64,000 nucleotides of DNA from Rhodobacteraceae bacterium HTCC2150 (GTDB taxonomy: Bacteria; Pseudomonadota; Alphaproteobacteria; Rhodobacterales; Rhodobacteraceae): the NCBI GenBank assembly GCA_000169395.1, contig AAXZ01000001.1, positions 372,001-436,000 on the forward strand, given 5' to 3'. The notes under the pieces were generated by a model that was given only the letters and a program-made list of their open reading frames with translations, did not search any database and was not told the origin of the DNA. Position 1 is the stretch's first letter. Each line of letters begins with the position of its first letter. Below are positions 1 through 8,547 of this stretch, piece after piece. The position numbers and the translations under genes were made by a program.

Positions 1-183
1 TTTAACTCAACTAAAGGCTACGGCTTTATCGCACCAGACGCTGGCGGCAACGACGTGTTTGTACACATCTCAGCTGTTGAACGCGCTGGCTTGACTGGTT
101 TGAAAGACAACCAAAAAGTTACTTACGAACTGGAAACAGGTCGTGACGGCAAGCAATCTGCTGGTGACTTGGCTCTAGCGTAA
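1..183 (+). CDS. Cold-shock protein (C-terminal part)
   Basis: The window opens inside a gene whose frame 1 gives about 60 residues ending in ...DLALA and a TAA stop. The stretch contains KGYGFI (RNP1-like) and DVFVHIS (RNP2-like), the two nucleic-acid-binding motifs of the CspA cold-shock domain, followed by a GLTGLKDNQKVTYELE segment typical of the family. Such proteins bind single-stranded RNA and melt secondary structure. The start lies upstream of the window, so total length is unknown; the family is usually about 68 residues, so only around ten are missing. A terminator follows directly. Confidence 0.93.
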   Translation, partial: FNSTKGYGFIAPDAGGNDVFVHISAVERAGLTGLKDNQKVTYELETGRDGKQSAGDLALA

Positions 184-191
184 GCTACAGC

Positions 192-259
192 TTGTAGGGT
201 AACCTACAAATTAAGAATTTCGGAAACGGCGGTTTGGACTTGATCCTTGCCGCCGTTTT
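192..259 (+). terminator. Tandem hairpins after the cold-shock gene
   Basis: Two hairpins follow the cold-shock stop. The first is a 7-bp stem TTGTAGG/CCTACAA around GTAA (192-209). The second pairs AAACGGCGG (224-232) with CCGCCGTTT (250-258) over a 17-nt loop and ends in TTTT, so it can act as an intrinsic terminator. Confidence 0.7.
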
Positions 260-280
260 CATCTTTATCACAAACAAGAT

Positions 281-985
281 TTGTTTCGACTGAAAGAGAA
301 TAAAATTCTAAGTTCTGTGAAAAATTCTAAAGCCGGCGATGTTTTGCGAAATTTGCGAGACAAATATATTTCTGCGCCCAAGGCCGAAACTGTCAGTATG
401 ACGTTTTATGACACACCAAATTCGCGCGACCAAAAACTGCAGACTTACATCGTGGCTGGTGCCGCGCGTGGGGGAACAACAGCCATTTGTAGCGTGGTTC
501 GCGATCTTGGGATTTTTATGGGGGATAATCTTGGGCATAACTTAGAAGACAGTGAATTCCATCAAGGGCCTTTGAAGTTACCCAAGGTGATTGAAAATCG
601 AAATAACCGCTTTGATGTTTGGGGTTGGAAAAGACCCGATTCACCCAGAATTTTGGGTAAAGTTATTGATGATTTACGGAACCCGAGATTGATTCTCGTT
701 ACGCGGGATCCGGTGGCAGTCGGCCTTTCTTTGACAAAACGAAATGATCGAACAAAGGAAGCTGCACTAGCAGCTAGCATGGCATCATTGCAAAAAAACC
801 TAGAAGTTATGCATGATCTTAAAATCCCTTCATTGGTAATCAGCTATGAAAAAGCGGTGCTGTCATCAAAAGTTGCAGTGCAAGAGATTGCAAGTTTTCT
901 GTGTTTGGATGTCTCAGAATCAAAAATTCACACCATTTCAAAATTCATCAAGCCAGGCCGATATCGAAGCGCGCAAGCGAAATAG
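281..985 (+). CDS. Sulfotransferase family protein
   Basis: The 234-residue product has the two PAPS-binding signatures of sulfotransferases: a 5'-phosphosulfate loop GAARGGTTA near residue 60 and a 3'-phosphate motif LVTRDPVAVGLSL near residue 138. By family knowledge it would move a sulfuryl group from PAPS to a hydroxyl or amine acceptor; the acceptor cannot be read from the sequence. The start is uncertain: TTG at 281 gives the longest frame but has no clear Shine-Dalgarno, and ATG at 398 (about 20 residues before the P-loop) is the alternative. It stands alone between a terminator and the rimP leader. Together with the other sulfotransferase at 28.9-30.3 kb and cysQ it suggests sulfated surface molecules. 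Confidence 0.75.
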   Translation: MFRLKENKILSSVKNSKAGDVLRNLRDKYISAPKAETVSMTFYDTPNSRDQKLQTYIVAGAARGGTTAICSVVRDLGIFMGDNLGHNLEDSEFHQGPLKLPKVIENRNNRFDVWGWKRPDSPRILGKVIDDLRNPRLILVTRDPVAVGLSLTKRNDRTKEAALAASMASLQKNLEVMHDLKIPSLVISYEKAVLSSKVAVQEIASFLCLDVSESKIHTISKFIKPGRYRSAQAK

Positions 986-1113
986 ATAATTCCTTGGGTT
1001 TCTGGATAAATACTGTTGGATAATCACGGACCTTGCATCCTATGACTGCATGCCCTATATCCACCTCAACAGCGGCGCGCTGGCTTCCACCCCCAGCGCC
1101 CACCGATATTTTA

Positions 1114-1136
1114 ACGGGCCGCGCGCCCGTTTTTTT
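1114..1136 (+). terminator. Intrinsic terminator in the rimP leader
   Basis: A 6-bp GC-rich stem ACGGGC/GCCCGT (1114-1119/1125-1130) with loop CGCGC is followed by seven T residues. It ends only about 20 nt before the rimP start, with the Shine-Dalgarno just after the T-run. The preceding 986-1113 stretch has no gene or tRNA that I can recognise. The hairpin either terminates transcripts from upstream or attenuates the rimP-nusA-infB operon. Confidence 0.7.
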
Positions 1137-1155
1137 GTGTCTGGATGAAACTACC

Positions 1156-1728
1156 TTGAACGACCTAATTGCCAAAGCTGCCATCGACCAACGTATGGCC
1201 AATATTGTGACCCCCGTGATCGAGGATCTGGGCTGTGAATTGGTGCGCGTGCGCCTGATGACCGGCAAAGAAAACATCCTGCAAATCATGGTTGAAAAAC
1301 CAGAAGGTGGGATCGAAGTTGACGATTGCGCCAAAGTGTCTACCGCCGTGTCCGCGACATTGGATGTCGAAGACCCAATTCTGGATGCGTATAACCTTGA
1401 AGTTTCTAGCCCTGGTATCGATCGCCCACTTACGCGTCTTAAAGATTTCGATATGTGGGATGGCTATGAAGCTAAGATAGAAACATCAGAACTGATCGAC
1501 GGCCGTCGCCGTTTTAAGGGCCAATTGGCCGGCACCCAAGATGATGAGGTTTTAATCACCATCGAAGAGGGCACGATTGGACTAAAGTTTGAGTGGCTGT
1601 CAGATGCCAAATTGGTGCTGACAGATGAACTGATCCGCGACGTTTTGCGCAGCCGCAAGGACGCCGGGGAAATCGACGAGAAACAATTTGACGAGATCGA
1701 AACCATCATTGATGGGCAAGAGGAGTAA
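1156..1728 (+). CDS. rimP: Ribosome maturation factor RimP
   Basis: RimP (DUF150 family) is needed for late assembly of the 30S subunit. The product is 190 residues from TTG at 1156, beginning [11 protein letters not shown]; this start is chosen because the family N-terminus ([17 protein letters not shown]) follows at the usual distance and GGATGA lies 7 nt upstream. A longer reading from ATG 1033 would translate through the leader terminator and add a low-complexity tail unlike the family. The motif [13 protein letters not shown] is the family hallmark of the first domain; the second, beta-rich domain follows and an acidic tail ends the protein. It is the first gene of the rimP-nusA-ylxR-infB operon, with 5 nt before nusA. 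Confidence 0.92.
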   Translation: MNDLIAKAAIDQRMANIVTPVIEDLGCELVRVRLMTGKENILQIMVEKPEGGIEVDDCAKVSTAVSATLDVEDPILDAYNLEVSSPGIDRPLTRLKDFDMWDGYEAKIETSELIDGRRRFKGQLAGTQDDEVLITIEEGTIGLKFEWLSDAKLVLTDELIRDVLRSRKDAGEIDEKQFDEIETIIDGQEE

Positions 1729-1733
1729 TACGA

Positions 1734-3338
1734 ATGGCAATTACATCAGCAAACCAGCTTGAGCTGTTGCAAACAGCCGAGGCCGTGGCCCGCGAAAAGA
1801 TGATCGATCCTTCATTGGTGATCGAAGCAATGGAAGAATCTTTGGCTCGTGCGGCCAAGTCTCGTTATGGCGCTGAAATGGACATTCGTGTTTCCATCGA
1901 TCGCAAAACAGGTCGTGCAACATTTACACGCGTACGCACCGTGGTTGAAGAAGTTGAAAATTATCAGGCTGAATTCACCGTTGAAGAGGCCAAGCCATAC
2001 AAGGCCGACGCCGAAGTAGGTGACGAAGTTACCGACGAAGTACCGCCAGTGGAAATGGGCCGTATCGCGGCGCAATCTGCCAAGCAGGTTATTTTGCAAA
2101 AAATTCGCGAAGCTGAACGTGATCGTCAGTTTGAAGAATTCCAAGACCGTGCTGGTACAATCATCAACGGTGTTGTTAAGCGCGAAGAATATGGCAACGT
2201 TATCGTTGATGTAGGTCGTGGCGAAGGCGTTCTACGTCGCAACGAAAAAATCGGTCGTGAAAGCTATCGCCCGAATGATCGCATTCGTTGCTTCATCAAA
2301 GACGTACGCCGCGAAGCCCGTGGCCCACAGATTTTCCTAAGCCGTACAGCGCCTGAATTCATGGCCGAGCTGTTCAAAATGGAAGTGCCTGAAATTTATG
2401 ATGGCATCATTGATATCAAAGCTGTTGCACGTGACCCAGGTTCGCGTGCCAAGATTGCTGTGATTTCACATGATGGTTCCATCGATCCAGTTGGTGCCTG
2501 TGTTGGTATGCGCGGTAGCCGTGTTCAGGCTGTTGTGAATGAACTTCAAGGTGAAAAAATCGACATCATTCCATGGAATGAAGATGCGCCAACCTTCTTG
2601 GTGAACGCATTGCAACCTGCTGAAGTGTCCAAAGTTGTTTTGGACGAAGAGGCAGAACGTATTGAAGTTGTTGTTCCTGACGAGCAGCTTTCTTTGGCAA
2701 TTGGCCGTCGTGGTCAAAACGTACGTCTTGCCAGCCAGTTGACTGGTTTGGACATCGACATTCTTACAGAAGCCGAAGAATCCAAACGTCGTCAGGCGGA
2801 ATTCAACGAACGCACTGGCCTGTTCATGGAAGCGTTGGATTTGGACGAATTCTTTGCTCAGTTGTTGGTCGCCGAAGGTTTCCGCACTTTGGAAGAAGTT
2901 GCCTATGTTGAGGTTGACGAACTGTTGGTCATCGATGGTGTTGACGAAGGCACAGCCGGTGAATTGCAGGCACGTGCCCGCGATTACATCGAAGCCCTGA
3001 ACAAAAAAGCGCTGGAACGCGCTGTTGAATTGGGCGTTGTTCAAAGCCTTATTGATTTTGAGGGTCTAACACCCCAAATGATTGAAGCATTGGCAGAAGA
3101 CGGCGTTCTTTCGCTAGAAGATTTCGCAACTTGCGCTGACTGGGAACTGGCCGGTGGCTGGACAACAGTTGACGGCGAGCGTGTGAAAGATGACGGCGTA
3201 TTGGAAAAATTTGACGTGGCTTTGGAAGAAGCACAAAACATGGTAATGACGGCCCGTATTCAGCTTGGCTGGGTTGATCCTGCTGATTTGGTAAGCGACG
3301 AAGAAGAAGTTGCTGACGAAGAGGAGGCCGAAGCCTGA
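1734..3338 (+). CDS. nusA: Transcription termination/antitermination factor NusA
   Basis: NusA binds RNA polymerase and nascent RNA and controls pausing, termination and antitermination. The 534 residues show an N-terminal polymerase-binding domain (about 1-125), an S1 domain (about 136-200, GVVKREEYGNVIVDVG), two KH domains (the second with LSLAIGRRGQNVRLA near 320-335), and two C-terminal helix-hairpin-helix repeats (about 370-420 and 445-480), as in the long proteobacterial form. It ends in a Glu/Asp-rich tail. The ATG at 1734 is 5 nt after the rimP stop, with AGAGGAG upstream. The upstream leader hairpin makes autoregulation by NusA plausible, as in the E. coli operon, but this is inference. 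Confidence 0.97.
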   Translation: MAITSANQLELLQTAEAVAREKMIDPSLVIEAMEESLARAAKSRYGAEMDIRVSIDRKTGRATFTRVRTVVEEVENYQAEFTVEEAKPYKADAEVGDEVTDEVPPVEMGRIAAQSAKQVILQKIREAERDRQFEEFQDRAGTIINGVVKREEYGNVIVDVGRGEGVLRRNEKIGRESYRPNDRIRCFIKDVRREARGPQIFLSRTAPEFMAELFKMEVPEIYDGIIDIKAVARDPGSRAKIAVISHDGSIDPVGACVGMRGSRVQAVVNELQGEKIDIIPWNEDAPTFLVNALQPAEVSKVVLDEEAERIEVVVPDEQLSLAIGRRGQNVRLASQLTGLDIDILTEAEESKRRQAEFNERTGLFMEALDLDEFFAQLLVAEGFRTLEEVAYVEVDELLVIDGVDEGTAGELQARARDYIEALNKKALERAVELGVVQSLIDFEGLTPQMIEALAEDGVLSLEDFATCADWELAGGWTTVDGERVKDDGVLEKFDVALEEAQNMVMTARIQLGWVDPADLVSDEEEVADEEEAEA

Positions 3339-3360
3339 TCGTAGGCTTCGGAGTTCTGGC

Positions 3361-3984
3361 ATGAGCCGCGGTGGTCGCCCCAAAGATAATGACGAACCCG
3401 AACGCAAGTGTATTGCGACCGGAGAGGTTCAGCCCAAAGGCGGGTTGATCCGTTTCGTTGTAGGCCCGTCAGGGCAAATTGCACCTGATGTGGCTGGTAA
3501 AGTACCTGGTCGAGGCATCTATGTTGCGGCCAGCAAATCTGCGCTTGAGAAAGCCATTAAAAAGGGTCTTTTTGCGCGGTCTGCGAAACAGTCTGTGCAA
3601 TTGCCTGATGATTTGATCCTGATGGTCGAAACTGTTTTGGCGCGCCGTATAACGGATCTGATTTCGTTGTCGCGCAAGTCAGGCGAGGCAGTGGCCGGAT
3701 ATGAAAAAGTTAAATCCTGGTTGGTAACTGACCAAGCACAGGTTTTGATACAAGCCAGCGATGGTTCGGACCGTGGTAAATCAAAACTTAGATTGCCCGG
3801 AAATGCCGAAAGTTTCGTTGGTTGTTTGACCCAAAACGAATTGGGTTTGGCATTTGGACGAGATAGTGTAATACATGCCGCCTTATTGGCTGGTGGACTC
3901 ACGTCTCGTATTGTAGAGGAAGCTGCACGCCTTTCAGGTGTGCGTGAAATAGGCGGTGGTAGATCCACTGCGAGAGGAAAATAG
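3361..3984 (+). CDS. ylxR: YlxR-domain RNA-binding protein with L7Ae-like C-terminal domain
   Basis: The 207-residue protein begins [11 protein letters not shown] at ATG 3361. Its first 90 residues carry the YlxR (DUF448) signature: [10 protein letters not shown] followed by RFVVGPSG and [16 protein letters not shown]. The second half (about 95-180, [23 protein letters not shown]) resembles the L7Ae/L30e RNA-binding fold. This two-domain form is common between nusA and infB in alphaproteobacteria and is annotated as an RNA-binding protein of unclear role. A longer start at 3310 would overlap nusA and add a non-family N-terminus, so I chose 3361. It is separated from nusA by 22 nt and from infB by 5 nt. 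Confidence 0.9.
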   Translation: MSRGGRPKDNDEPERKCIATGEVQPKGGLIRFVVGPSGQIAPDVAGKVPGRGIYVAASKSALEKAIKKGLFARSAKQSVQLPDDLILMVETVLARRITDLISLSRKSGEAVAGYEKVKSWLVTDQAQVLIQASDGSDRGKSKLRLPGNAESFVGCLTQNELGLAFGRDSVIHAALLAGGLTSRIVEEAARLSGVREIGGGRSTARGK

Positions 3985-3989
3985 AACGC

Positions 3990-6487
3990 ATGAGCGATGA
4001 CGACGGTAAAAAACCCCTTGGTGTACGTGGCGGTGGACGCCCTGGCCAAGTAAAGCAAAGCTTTAGCCACGGACGCACCAAAAGTGTCGTGGTGGAAACC
4101 AAACGCAAGCGTGTAGTGGTCCCCAAACCGGGTGCGGCCAAACCATCCGGCGCGTCTGTGAAAGTTGGTGGGGATGCCTCAAAGCGCCCTGCAGGCATTT
4201 CTGATGCTGAACTAGAACGCCGCATGAAGGCGCTTCAGGCGGCTAAAGCACGCGAAGCCGAAGACGCTGCACGCCGTAAGGCCGAAGAAGAAGAGCGGGA
4301 AAAGACCCGCGCACGCCGTCGTGCCGAAGCCGAAGCAAAAGAAGCCGAAGAAGCCGCACATGCGCGCGCTATGGCTGAAAAAGCAATCGCTGCTGAACGT
4401 GAAAAGGCCGAAACAGAAGCTGCCGCAAAACGTGCTGCTGCCGCTGCTGCTGCGCCGAAAGAAGATTCTGTTGCACCGCCTGCAGCGAAAACATCGCCGG
4501 GTCCAAACCGCGTTGCTGATGCGCGCAAGCCTGAGCGTGATGATAACAAGCGCCGCGAAAACAAAAGCCGCGGTGATGCCGATCGTCGCCGTTCTGGTAA
4601 GTTAACTGTTAATCAGGCGCTAACTGGTGGCGAAGGTGGACGTCATCGTTCAATGGCCGCGATGAAGCGTAAACAAGAACGCAATCGTCAAAAGGCTATG
4701 GGTGGCGCTGTTGCACACGAGAAAATCGTGCGTGACGTTCAGTTGCCTGAAATGATTGTGGTCCAAGAACTTGCGAACCGTATGGCCGAACGTGTGGCTG
4801 ACGTGGTTAAGGCTTTGATGACCAATGGCATCATGGCAACGCAAAACCAACCGATTGACGCAGACACTGCGGAATTGATCATCGAAGAGTTTGGCCACAA
4901 AGTTGTGCGTGTTTCTGACGCCGACGTTGAGGATGTTATCGACCAAGTCGAAGATGAAACAGAAAACCTGAAACCACGCCCACCTGTTATCACGGTTATG
5001 GGTCACGTTGATCACGGTAAGACATCGCTTTTGGATGCCATCCGTAACGCCAAAGTTGTTTCTGGCGAGGCTGGCGGCATCACGCAGCACATTGGTGCCT
5101 ATCAGTTAATACCGATGATGGTTCTTTGATGACCTTCCTTGATACACCGGGCCACGCGGCGTTTACGTCAATGCGTTCTCGTGGTGCCCAAGTGACGGAC
5201 ATTGTTATTCTTGTGGTTGCGGCGGATGACGCTGTGATGCCGCAAACGATCGAAGCGATCCACCACGCCAATGCGGCGGGTGTGCCGATGATCGTTGCGA
5301 TTAACAAAATTGACCGCGAAGGTGCTGATGCGAACCGCGTGCGTACTGATTTGTTGCAACACGAAGTGATCGTGGAAAAAATGTCTGGTGACGTTCTGGA
5401 TGTTGAAGTTTCCGCAATCAATGGCACTGGTTTGGACACGTTGTTGGAAAACATCGCGTTGCAATCTGATTTGCTTGAACTGAAAGCCAACCCTGATCGT
5501 GCCGCATCTGGTGCCGTGATCGAGGCGCAGCTTGATGTTGGTCGCGGTCCGGTGGCGACGGTTCTGGTTCAGAACGGTACACTTCGCAAAGGTGATATCT
5601 TTGTTGTGGGTGAACAGTGGGGCAAAGTCCGCGCGTTGGTAAACGACAAAGGTCAACGTGTTGACGAAGCTGGCCCATCTGTACCGGTCGAGGTTCTTGG
5701 CCTTAATGGCACACCAGAAGCTGGCGATGTTTTGAACGTGGTTGAAACCGAGGCGCAAGCCCGTGAAATCGCGCTTTACCGTGAAAACGCGGCCAAGGAA
5801 AAACGCGCAATGGCTGGTGCAGCGACTTCGCTGGAACAGTTGATGGCAAACGCCAAGCAGAACGAAAACATGACGGAAATGCCAATCTTGGTCAAAGCCG
5901 ACGTGCAAGGTTCAGCCGAAGCGATCGTTCAAGCGATGGAAAAAATCGGCAACGATGAGGTTCGTGTTCGTGTGCTGCATTCTGGTGTTGGCGCGATTAC
6001 AGAATCCGACATCGGTTTGGCCGAGGCATCTGGTGCGCCGGTATTCGGCTTTAACGTTCGTGCGAACGCGTCAGCGCGTAACACAGCGAACCAAAAAGGC
6101 GTGGAAATCCGGTATTATTCCGTGATCTACGATCTGGTTGACGATGTTAAAGCGGCGGCCTCTGGTCTGTTGTCTGCTGAAATTCGTGAGAAGTTCATCG
6201 GTTACGCAACGATCAAAGAGGTGTTCAAGGTTTCTGGCGTTGGCAAAATTGCTGGTTGTTTGGTTACCGAGGGCGTTGCCCGTCGTTCAGCCGGTGTTCG
6301 CCTGTTGCGTGATGACGTGGTTATCCACGAGGGTACGCTGAAAACACTGAAGCGCTTCAAAGACGAAGTTGGCGAAGTTCAGTCAGGTCAAGAATGCGGT
6401 ATGGCGTTTGAGAAATACGAGGACATTCGTGAAAATGATGTCATCGAGATCTTTGAACGCGAAGAAATTGAACGGACGCTTTCCTAA
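3990..6487 (+). CDS. infB: Translation initiation factor IF-2, with an apparent internal frameshift
   Basis: IF-2 is the GTPase that brings initiator tRNA to the 30S subunit and promotes subunit joining. Two frames together give about 830 residues, the expected length. The first (3990-5129) has a long Ala/Glu/Arg-rich N-terminus, an IF2_N domain (about 245-305) and the G1 loop GHVDHGKTS. It then reads [11 protein letters not shown] and stops. The second frame (from about 5106 to 6487) continues with [17 protein letters not shown] (G3), NKID (G4) and the C-terminal domains II-IV. Adding one base near 5106-5110 restores the family sequence. infB is essential, so this is most simply a sequencing or assembly deletion; a real split would separate G1 from G3. 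TGA at 5127 overlaps ATG at 5129. It ends the rimP-nusA operon and a terminator follows. Confidence 0.93.
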
Positions 6488-6515
6488 GCGTTCCGACAAC
6501 ATCTCTAAAACACAA

Positions 6516-6538
6516 AAAGGGCCGCGAGGCCCTTTTTT
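6516..6538 (+). terminator. Intrinsic terminator after infB
   Basis: A perfect 8-bp stem AAAGGGCC/GGCCCTTT (6516-6523/6528-6535) with tetraloop GCGA is followed by T residues. It closes the rimP-nusA-ylxR-infB operon. Confidence 0.9.
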
Positions 6539-6576
6539 ATTTTCCAATGATATTTGCTAAATAGCGAAGAGCGTAT

Positions 6577-6699
6577 TTAGACAGGCACACCAACAAAGTT
6601 TGATTTGCCAACACGTACAACAACACGGCCATTTGCCAATGCTTTTACGAATATTCCCTGTACGGAAACACATGATCCTATTGTGATTGTTCTTAGCAT
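6577..6699 (-). CDS. Small 40-residue protein, unknown function
   Basis: On the minus strand a 40-codon frame starts at ATG 6699 and ends at TAA 6577-6579. It reads MLRTITIGSCVSVQGIFVKAL and then ANGRVVVRVGKSNFVGVPV. A strong Shine-Dalgarno GGGGAG lies six bases before this ATG; an in-frame ATG at 6705 is too close to it. The regular alternation of Val/Ile with Gly and Thr suggests a small all-beta fold, and composition is coding-like rather than random. I have an impression that similar tiny proteins occur in Rhodobacterales but cannot check it. It occupies most of the 309-nt gap between infB and mutT and is convergent with infB. Confidence 0.55.
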   Translation of the reverse strand: MLRTITIGSCVSVQGIFVKALANGRVVVRVGKSNFVGVPV

Positions 6700-6796
6700 A
6701 GACATCTCCCCAGACGCGTTTATGAAATCATCCTGCCTTGATAGTTATAAATATACAATTAAAATTCAAAACAAATTAACGTTATTGATGCCTTCT

Positions 6797-7195
6797 TTAC
6801 AGTAAATCGCGCAAAATCGGAATTAATGGCACATCGGCGGCTGGCATTGGATAGTCACGCATGTCTTTGGGACGCACCCATTTAAGTGTTTGCCCCTCTT
6901 TGGGCATAGGAATACCGGACCATTTGCGACAGACAAACAACGGCATCAGCAAATGAAAATCATCATAGCTGTGGGATGCAAAGGTCAAAGGCGACAGGCA
7001 AGATGCCCAAGTATCGATGCCCAGTTCTTCTTGTAATTCGCGGATCAAAGCGTGTTCTGGTGTTTCGCTGGGCTCAATCTTGCCACCGGGAAATTCCCAT
7101 AGACCGGCCATTGCCTTGCCTTCTGGGCGCTGCGCCAACAAAACGCGACCGTCTGGATCAACCAGTGCGACCGCTGAAACCAAGATGACCTTCAT
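6797..7195 (-). CDS. mutT: 8-oxo-dGTP diphosphatase (MutT-type Nudix hydrolase)
   Basis: MutT removes oxidised dGTP from the nucleotide pool and so prevents A-C mispairing. The 132-residue protein from ATG 7195 has the complete Nudix box GX5EX7REX2EEXGX: GGKIEPSE...RELQEELG at about residues 37-59. The N-terminal VALVDPDGRVLLAQRPEGK and C-terminal LKWVRPKDM segments match bacterial MutT. A longer frame from 7249 adds 18 residues lying inside argJ and is unlikely. Its ATG overlaps the argJ TGA (ATGA), so the two are translationally coupled, a pairing common in Rhodobacterales. Confidence 0.93.
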   Translation of the reverse strand: MKVILVSAVALVDPDGRVLLAQRPEGKAMAGLWEFPGGKIEPSETPEHALIRELQEELGIDTWASCLSPLTFASHSYDDFHLLMPLFVCRKWSGIPMPKEGQTLKWVRPKDMRDYPMPAADVPLIPILRDLL

Positions 7196-8538
7196 GAACG
7201 ATAATCTGCATTGATCGTGATATATTGGTGTGTCAGATCGCAGGTCCACACTGTTGATGTGGCATTTCCCAATCCTAGATCGATGTGCACTAACAGATCT
7301 TGTTTACGCATATATTTGGCACCATCATCTTCTGTGTAACCCGGTGATACCCACCCGTTTTCGGCAACAGTGATATCACCAAACTTAATGGTTAACTTAT
7401 CGCGATCAGCAACCGCACCTGATTTGCCCACCGCCATAACGACGCGGCCCCAATTGGGGTCTTCGCCTGCAATAGCCGTCTTAACCAACGGTGAATTTGC
7501 AGTGGCCAGAGCCACCTTTTTCGCATTGGTAACCGTTGTTGCGCCCGTAACTCGAACCTCGACAAACTTTGTGGCGCCCTCACCATCTTTTACAACTTGA
7601 TGGGCAAGGTCTTGCATCACCTCACCCAAGGCACTGGCAAATGCGCGGCCTTGTGAGGATCGGTTCGATTTAATCTCGGCCATTTCGGCGCGGCGGGTTG
7701 CGGCCACCAACACGGTGTCTGATGTTGACGTATCACCATCAACGGTGATTGCGTTGAAACTGGTTTTGTTTTGCCCACTTATGATTTTCTGAAGTGTTGC
7801 TTGGGAAATGTTCGCGTCGGTAAAGATGTAAACCAGCATCGTCGCCATATCGGGCGCGATCATGCCAGAACCCTTGGCAATGCCAGATATTTTGAGAGAG
7901 GTACCATCAATTTCAACGGTTTTGGTCGATCCTTTTGGAAACGTATCCGTGGTCATGATTGCAGCAGCTGCATCTTCAATCGTGTTAGGGGCTAAGCCTG
8001 CCTTTAGATCGCCCAAAACGGCAAGGATACGGTCATGGGGCAAGGGTTCGCCAATGACCCCAGTAGATGAGGTGAAAACTTGATCGGCAGTTACATCAAA
8101 AGTATCAGCAACGGCACTGGAAATTGCATGCACTGAGGTAAAACCGGCACCACCAGTAAAGGCGTTGGAGTTACCAGAATTCACAACAAACGCAAATTTA
8201 CCTTTGGTTTTGGTGCCAGATGCAAGGGAAGCCAGTTTATTCTGGCAATCCAAAACTGGCGCTGAACGCGTACTGGATTTTGTGAAGACGCCAGCGATTG
8301 ATGACCCTTCACAAATTTCAGCAATCATAACATCAGCGCGATCTTGGTATTTCACGCCGGCTGCCGCCGCGGCGAAGCGGACCCCGTCAATGTCAGGCAA
8401 CGTTGGAAAATTGTCGGGTGCTAAAGGCGAAACCTTTGGTGCTGCGGCTTCATCTGCCTCTTCCCGAATGTCCTTAAGCCGCTTGCGCAACTTATTTACA
8501 ATGTCTTTTAGATCATCAATTTCCGACGCGTTATCCAT
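7192..8538 (-). CDS. argJ: Bifunctional glutamate N-acetyltransferase / amino-acid acetyltransferase ArgJ
   Basis: ArgJ transfers the acetyl group of N-acetylornithine to glutamate, and can also use acetyl-CoA, in cyclic arginine biosynthesis. The self-cleavage site is visible as KGSGMIAPDMATMLV, where the Ala-Thr bond is cut and the Thr becomes the catalytic nucleophile of the beta chain. Family segments include GVFTKSSTRSAPV, NSGNSNAFTG and EDPNWGRV. The 448 residues are longer than the usual roughly 405: a charged helical segment of about 33 residues, rich in Lys, Arg, Asp and Glu, precedes the typical VSPLAP start. There is no later good Met, and AGGGA precedes ATG 8538, so the extension looks real. 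Gap to the upstream parvulin is 9 nt; mutT follows. Confidence 0.95.
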   Translation of the reverse strand: MDNASEIDDLKDIVNKLRKRLKDIREEADEAAAPKVSPLAPDNFPTLPDIDGVRFAAAAAGVKYQDRADVMIAEICEGSSIAGVFTKSSTRSAPVLDCQNKLASLASGTKTKGKFAFVVNSGNSNAFTGGAGFTSVHAISSAVADTFDVTADQVFTSSTGVIGEPLPHDRILAVLGDLKAGLAPNTIEDAAAAIMTTDTFPKGSTKTVEIDGTSLKISGIAKGSGMIAPDMATMLVYIFTDANISQATLQKIISGQNKTSFNAITVDGDTSTSDTVLVAATRRAEMAEIKSNRSSQGRAFASALGEVMQDLAHQVVKDGEGATKFVEVRVTGATTVTNAKKVALATANSPLVKTAIAGEDPNWGRVVMAVGKSGAVADRDKLTIKFGDITVAENGWVSPGYTEDDGAKYMRKQDLLVHIDLGLGNATSTVWTCDLTHQYITINADYRS

Positions 8539-8547
8539 TTCAAGTCC

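Noticed and set aside
986-1113. A tRNA or structured RNA in the rimP leader, in analogy to metY in E. coli
   Set aside because: No T-arm or anticodon-arm pattern could be found; only the hairpin at 1114-1136 is clear.
5168-5908. A 246-residue minus-strand frame inside infB
   Set aside because: It is an antisense shadow of a highly conserved GTPase with biased codon use and shows His/Arg/Phe-rich composition typical of such shadows.
6605-6805. A 66-residue plus-strand frame over the infB-mutT gap
   Set aside because: It lies opposite the better supported 40-residue minus-strand gene and has no ribosome-binding site.
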